A DNA stretch of 64,000 nt from Massilia pinisoli (lineage in GTDB: Bacteria; Pseudomonadota; Gammaproteobacteria; Burkholderiales; Burkholderiaceae_D). Positions 60,962 through 64,000 of this stretch are shown piece by piece; positions within the stretch are counted from its first letter, which is position 1, and every line of letters begins with the position of its first letter. The notes beneath the pieces were generated by a model. It was not told where the DNA came from. It saw only the letters and a program-made list of their open reading frames with translations, and ran no database searches. The stretch is from positions 62,001 to 126,000 of the forward strand of contig NZ_JANUGW010000014.1 of NCBI RefSeq assembly GCF_024753285.1, written 5' to 3'. The position numbers were made by a program, and so were the translations under genes.

Positions 60962-61905
60962 TTACTGACTGACGAAGGTGTTGACGCTGCCGGGATCGAT
61001 CCACGCCGTCGCGACGCCGCCCGTCACCGTGTACTGGCCCGCGTAGCCCGTGTTGTCGGTCGCCGTCGTGCGGTATTTCGTGAAGCCCGGCGCGGCGCTG
61101 CCGACCTGCAGCTGGAGCTGGCGCTGCGACGTGCCGTTGTTGATCGCCACCACGACCAGTTTGCCGGCCGTGTTCTTGTACGCGGTGACGAACACGTCGG
61201 CGTACGGTTTTTCCGTCGCCGCGACGCGCACGGCACCGGGGCGGACGTATTTCGCGAACTGCGCCATGATGTAGCCGCGCTTGCTGACGTTGCCGTCTTC
61301 CGTCAGCAGGCCGTACGGGCGGCGGATGTACCACCACACGTAGGCGCTGTAGTTCGCGACCATGCTGTTGTGCAATTCCAGCGCTACCGGCATCGCCTTC
61401 GTCCAGTCGTTCGCGTCGGACGTGCTGTCCGTGTAGTGCTCCGTCATCCACACTTCCTTGCCCTTCGAGCGCGCGAGCGGATAGTCGCTGGGCGTCGTAC
61501 CGTACAAATGGCCGGCCACGACGTCGAACCCGGGCACCGCCGTCGCGCTGTTGAGGATGGGATCCGTGAGCGTCTTATTGAACGTGGCGGACTCTGCCAC
61601 GATTACCTTGTAGCTGCCGAAGCGCGCTCCCTGGCCGGACAGGAAATTGATGAACTCCGTCGAGCTCCACAGGCAGCTTTCATACGTGCCCGGGTCGAAG
61701 TCCGGTTCGTTCTGGATCGAGATGCCGTACAGCGCCGCGCCGCCGCCCAGCCGGCGCCGCTGAAACCGCCGAAGCCGCGCACGGTCTGGTACGTCGCGGC
61801 AGGGTTGATGGCGACCGTCTGCGCGGACGCGCCAGTGGCAAAGGCGGACAACACGAGGATCGCCGACGCGATGCGGCGGGTGGTGCGCGAAAAAGCATGG
61901 GGCAT
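60962..61905 (-). pseudogene. GH30 glycoside hydrolase (xylanase/glucosylceramidase-like) with internal deletion and frameshift
   Basis: The start at 61905 gives a signal peptide (ending GASA) and the first GH30 strand INPAATYQTVRGFGGFSGAGW. At about 61735-61755 the frame changes and the sequence jumps to ALYGISIQNEPDFDPGTYES, skipping roughly 130 residues of the barrel that family members have between these motifs. The rest is intact: acid/base Glu in QNEPDF, nucleophile Glu in VWMTEHYTDS, and the C-terminal beta domain. The gene cannot make an active enzyme. It would have cleaved plant xylan or a related polysaccharide outside the cell. Confidence 0.8.
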
Positions 61906-62277
61906 GAACGTCTCCGTGGTTCGGGTGGGTGGCCCGGGCGCGGCGGCCCGGGAGTTCGCTGCTTGTGCTGCTTTTGCTGCGGACCCGCGCCGGGCATGCC
62001 GGCGGGGCAGGACGAGCGACGCCCGCGCCGGCAGGCGGCACAGGGTCACCGCGAAAACGGCAGACGGTCGTGTTGCGCGTTCAGCGCTGGACGAGGCAGG
62101 GGAGGGGAAGCGGTCGACGGGGCCGAATCAGGTTGTGCAGCATGGCTCCTCCGATTGTCGTTATTTAACGTTATCTTGCAAAGTTATGTTTGCGATAACA
62201 TTTTAGTGCGACTATCTTATGCCTCGCTACATTCGGGATCAAACCAAAGATTATTCGCGGGAATTCACTTCGTGAAT
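61906..62277. other. Upstream region of the GH30 relic
   Basis: About 370 bp; the first half is GC-rich with overlapping open frames and no supported gene, the second half (~62150-62270) is AT-rich and promoter-like. No named element is seen. Confidence 0.35.
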
Positions 62278-62724
62278 TTATGCCGGCCGAGTGTGGGACC
62301 CGTGCCGTGCATGGCGCCGCCGCTGGCCGTCGCGCCGCTCGTAGCGGACGGCGGCCGGGACCGGTCGCGCGCCCGTGCCGTCCAGCCCGAATTCGAGCAC
62401 GTGCCGCAGCGAGCGCACGGTGACGGGTTTCGTGACGGTGGCGCTGAACGCGTCGTACATGGGAGGGAAGGGTTCGCCCTCATCCACCAGCAGGATCGTG
62501 GGCGTCTCGGGGCCGAGGCGGGACATTTCGCCCGGCAACGCGCGCCGCTCGCCGCCTGCGTGCGCGCTGGCCGTGAGGACCACGTCGAAGTGCAGCGCCT
62601 GCATGGCGTTCAGCGCGGCCTGGGCCGTCGTCGTCTCGGCGACGACATAGCCGAGCGATTTGAGCAGGGTGGCACTGTGGCGGCGTGCGGCCGCGTCATC
62701 GTCGTATAACAGGGCGTATTTCAT
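62278..62724 (-). CDS. Receiver-like protein lacking the phospho-acceptor aspartate
   Basis: 148 residues from ATG 62724, set by an AGGAGGA ribosome-binding site. The fold of a CheY-like receiver is visible: acidic cluster YDDDAAARRH at 7-16, beta-strand HFDVVLTASAH where Ala52 stands in place of the phosphorylated Asp, and the conserved Lys in ATVTKPVTVRSL. The last ~35 residues are basic and Pro/Arg-rich. It is probably an unphosphorylated pseudo-receiver acting through protein contacts; the partner is unknown. Confidence 0.6.
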   Translation of the reverse strand: MKYALLYDDDAAARRHSATLLKSLGYVVAETTTAQAALNAMQALHFDVVLTASAHAGGERRALPGEMSRLGPETPTILLVDEGEPFPPMYDAFSATVTKPVTVRSLRHVLEFGLDGTGARPVPAAVRYERRDGQRRRHARHGSHTRPA

Positions 62725-62935
62725 GGATGAGTCCTCCTGACTCAGGTATGGTGCTCCTCTCGTGTTGTTCAACTGCTAATTTGTAACAATTGTGACAACG
62801 GCTGCGCGGGCGCGCCGGCAGGACGGTCGGCGCCGCCGGTGCGCGAGCGTCACGCAAAGAGAGCGCCGGCCAGGCGCAAGCTGCGCACGCGCGACCGGCG
62901 CGACTGCAGGACGTCAGGACAAGAGCGCAGCGGCA

Positions 62936-63055
62936 TCAATGGAAGAACAGCGGCGCGAAGCCGCCAAGCGCGTCCGTTTCACACAGCAGCCACGTCGTCA
63001 TGCTCGTGAGGGCGACGTAGGCTGCGGTCCAGGCCGTGGGGAAGAAGCGGATCAT
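62936..63055 (-). CDS. Very small hydrophobic protein (39 residues)
   Basis: ATG 63055 follows a CGGAGG ribosome-binding site at good distance. The peptide is one hydrophobic helix (TAWTAAYVALTSMTTWLLCE) with a short tail GGFAPLFFH. No family is recognised. The ribosome-binding site is the main support. Confidence 0.4.
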   Translation of the reverse strand: MIRFFPTAWTAAYVALTSMTTWLLCETDALGGFAPLFFH

Positions 63056-63193
63056 GATGAACCTCCGGATGCCGAATGCGGGAAATGTTGATCTCATCTT
63101 AGATCGTGTGCATTCTGGAAACTATCGGCTGGCAATCCGTCGCTCTGTAGGACAGTGCCTCGTGCCTTTGTATGAGCCGTTGTGTCACCTCGT

Positions 63194-63229
63194 CGTAGGC
63201 CTCCTACGGTTGCTGTAGGTTGCGTCCTA
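63194..63229. promoter_or_regulatory. Clustered TAGG/CCTA inverted repeats upstream of recQ
   Basis: CGTAGG-cct-CCTACG (63194-63208) and TAGG-N6-CCTA (63216-63229), with another GTAGG further upstream near 63148. They lie 38-73 bp before the helicase start and could be operator sites. Inference only. Confidence 0.3.
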
Positions 63230-63266
63230 TGGTGTGCGGCCGTGCTCAGGCTTACAGTCGTCCATC

Positions 63267-64000
63267 ATGACCACACACGACCCCAAGCTTCTGCACAAAG
63301 GTGCCCTCGCGGTACGCCGCAACACCGTCCGTCGCCTGCTGCAGAACGTATTCGGCATCGAGCACCTGCGCGACGGCCAGCAACGTGTGATCGACAGTGT
63401 CCTCGACGGCAAGGACACGCTGGCGATCATGCCCACCGGCAGCGGTAAATCGCTGTGCTACCAGATCCCCGCCCGCATCAAGGACGGCATGACGGTCGTC
63501 GTCTCGCCGCTGATCTCGCTGATGAAGGACCAGCTGGAGAAGCTGGAGGAACTCGGCATCCGCGCCGAGCAGGTCAACAGCAGCCTGTCGGCCGAGGAGG
63601 AGAGGACTGCGCTGGCCGCAATCGCGGAAGGGCACTGCGAGATCGTGTTCTGCACGCCCGAGCGCCTCGCGATGCCCGAATTCGTCGACGTGCTGGCGGC
63701 CGGGAAGATTGCGCTGGTCGTCGTCGACGAAGCCCACTGCATCTCGCAGTGGGGCCACGATTTCCGCCCCGCCTACCTCGAGATGGCCGGCGCGATCGAC
63801 GCGCTGGCCCGCCCGCCCGTGCTGGCGCTGACGGCGACGGCGACGGAAGACGTGATCGACGACATCGGCCGGCAGCTCGCTCGTCCCCGGATGAACGTCA
63901 TCAACACGGGCATCTACCGCGCGAACCTGCAGTACGCTGTCGTGCAGGTGACGAACCCGGACGAAAAACTGCAGGAAGCGCTGCGCCTCGTGCGCGAAAC
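63267..64000 (+). CDS. recQ: RecQ-family ATP-dependent DNA helicase, N-terminal part (3' cut by window edge)
   Basis: The first 244 residues are visible. Motif 0/I region FGIEHLRDGQQRVIDSVLDG and MPTGSGKSLCYQIPA, motif Ia VVVSPLISLMKDQL, motif Ib CTPERLAMPEF, motif II VVDEAHCISQWGHDFRPAY with the RecQ aromatic loop, motif III LALTATAT. RecQ enzymes unwind DNA 3' to 5' in recombination and repair. The frame remains open at the window end. Whether it is the housekeeping RecQ or a RecQ-like paralogue depends on the missing C-terminus. Confidence 0.88.
   Translation, partial: MTTHDPKLLHKGALAVRRNTVRRLLQNVFGIEHLRDGQQRVIDSVLDGKDTLAIMPTGSGKSLCYQIPARIKDGMTVVVSPLISLMKDQLEKLEELGIRAEQVNSSLSAEEERTALAAIAEGHCEIVFCTPERLAMPEFVDVLAAGKIALVVVDEAHCISQWGHDFRPAYLEMAGAIDALARPPVLALTATATEDVIDDIGRQLARPRMNVINTGIYRANLQYAVVQVTNPDEKLQEALRLVRE

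Overview
The window looks like a chromosomal segment of a GC-rich betaproteobacterium, most likely an Oxalobacteraceae member of the Massilia/Telluria type. The reasons are the Burkholderiales-type porin, paired cyanophycin synthetases with their DUF1854/ABC partners, abundant hybrid signalling kinases, a GH30 xylanase relic and high-GC codon use. This placement is inferred from gene content; no rRNA or tRNA is present to test it.

Layout. 1-3.1 kb: 3' end of a sorbosone-dehydrogenase-like gene, an MddA/NnrU-like membrane methyltransferase, and a regulator fused to an alpha/beta hydrolase. 3.1-22 kb: a visibly more AT-rich island carrying a peptide natural-product (RiPP) locus. It has four short precursor genes with double-glycine leaders (three of them below 60 codons), a radical SAM/SPASM maturase, an unknown helical protein, and a complete export line (outer-membrane factor, HlyD-like adaptor, C39-peptidase ABC protein, second NHLM-type ABC protein) ending in a solute-binding lipoprotein. 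An S41 peptidase lies at one edge and a LuxR-type HTH protein at the other. Three precursor genes share a 38-bp upstream box of identical length and distal arrays of a 14-15 bp iteron. 22-26.4 kb: C4-dicarboxylate/aspartate use (DAACS symporter, porin, aspartase). 26.6-33.2 kb: a signalling block with NarL-type regulator, receiver-histidine kinase, PAS-GGDEF-EAL protein, chemoreceptor and a second paralogous regulator.

33-42.3 kb: small unknown genes, then the cyanophycin locus: cphA and a truncated cphA-like gene on the minus strand, and divergently an ABC protein and a DUF1854 protein associated with cyanophycin metabolism. 42.4-48 kb: a second, smaller AT-rich insert encoding a class II microcin-like system (precursor, CPBP membrane protein, C39 ABC exporter, HlyD adaptor), flanked by gene debris. 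48-58.3 kb: glycosyltransferase, a UvrA paralogue, and a four-gene kinase-CheR-CheB-kinase operon. 58.4-61 kb: ahpC-ahpF behind a recognisable promoter and an OxyR-like site. 61-64 kb: a GH30 glycosidase gene broken by an internal deletion, a receiver-like protein lacking its phospho-acceptor, and the 5' end of a recQ-type helicase.

The most interesting object is the island RiPP locus (about 3.4-19.5 kb). Its precursors share related leaders and, in three of four, a Cys-x3-Cys core. They appear to be modified by one radical SAM enzyme, exported by one NHLM-type machine and controlled by a shared set of DNA elements. The product and the crosslink chemistry cannot be read from sequence alone.
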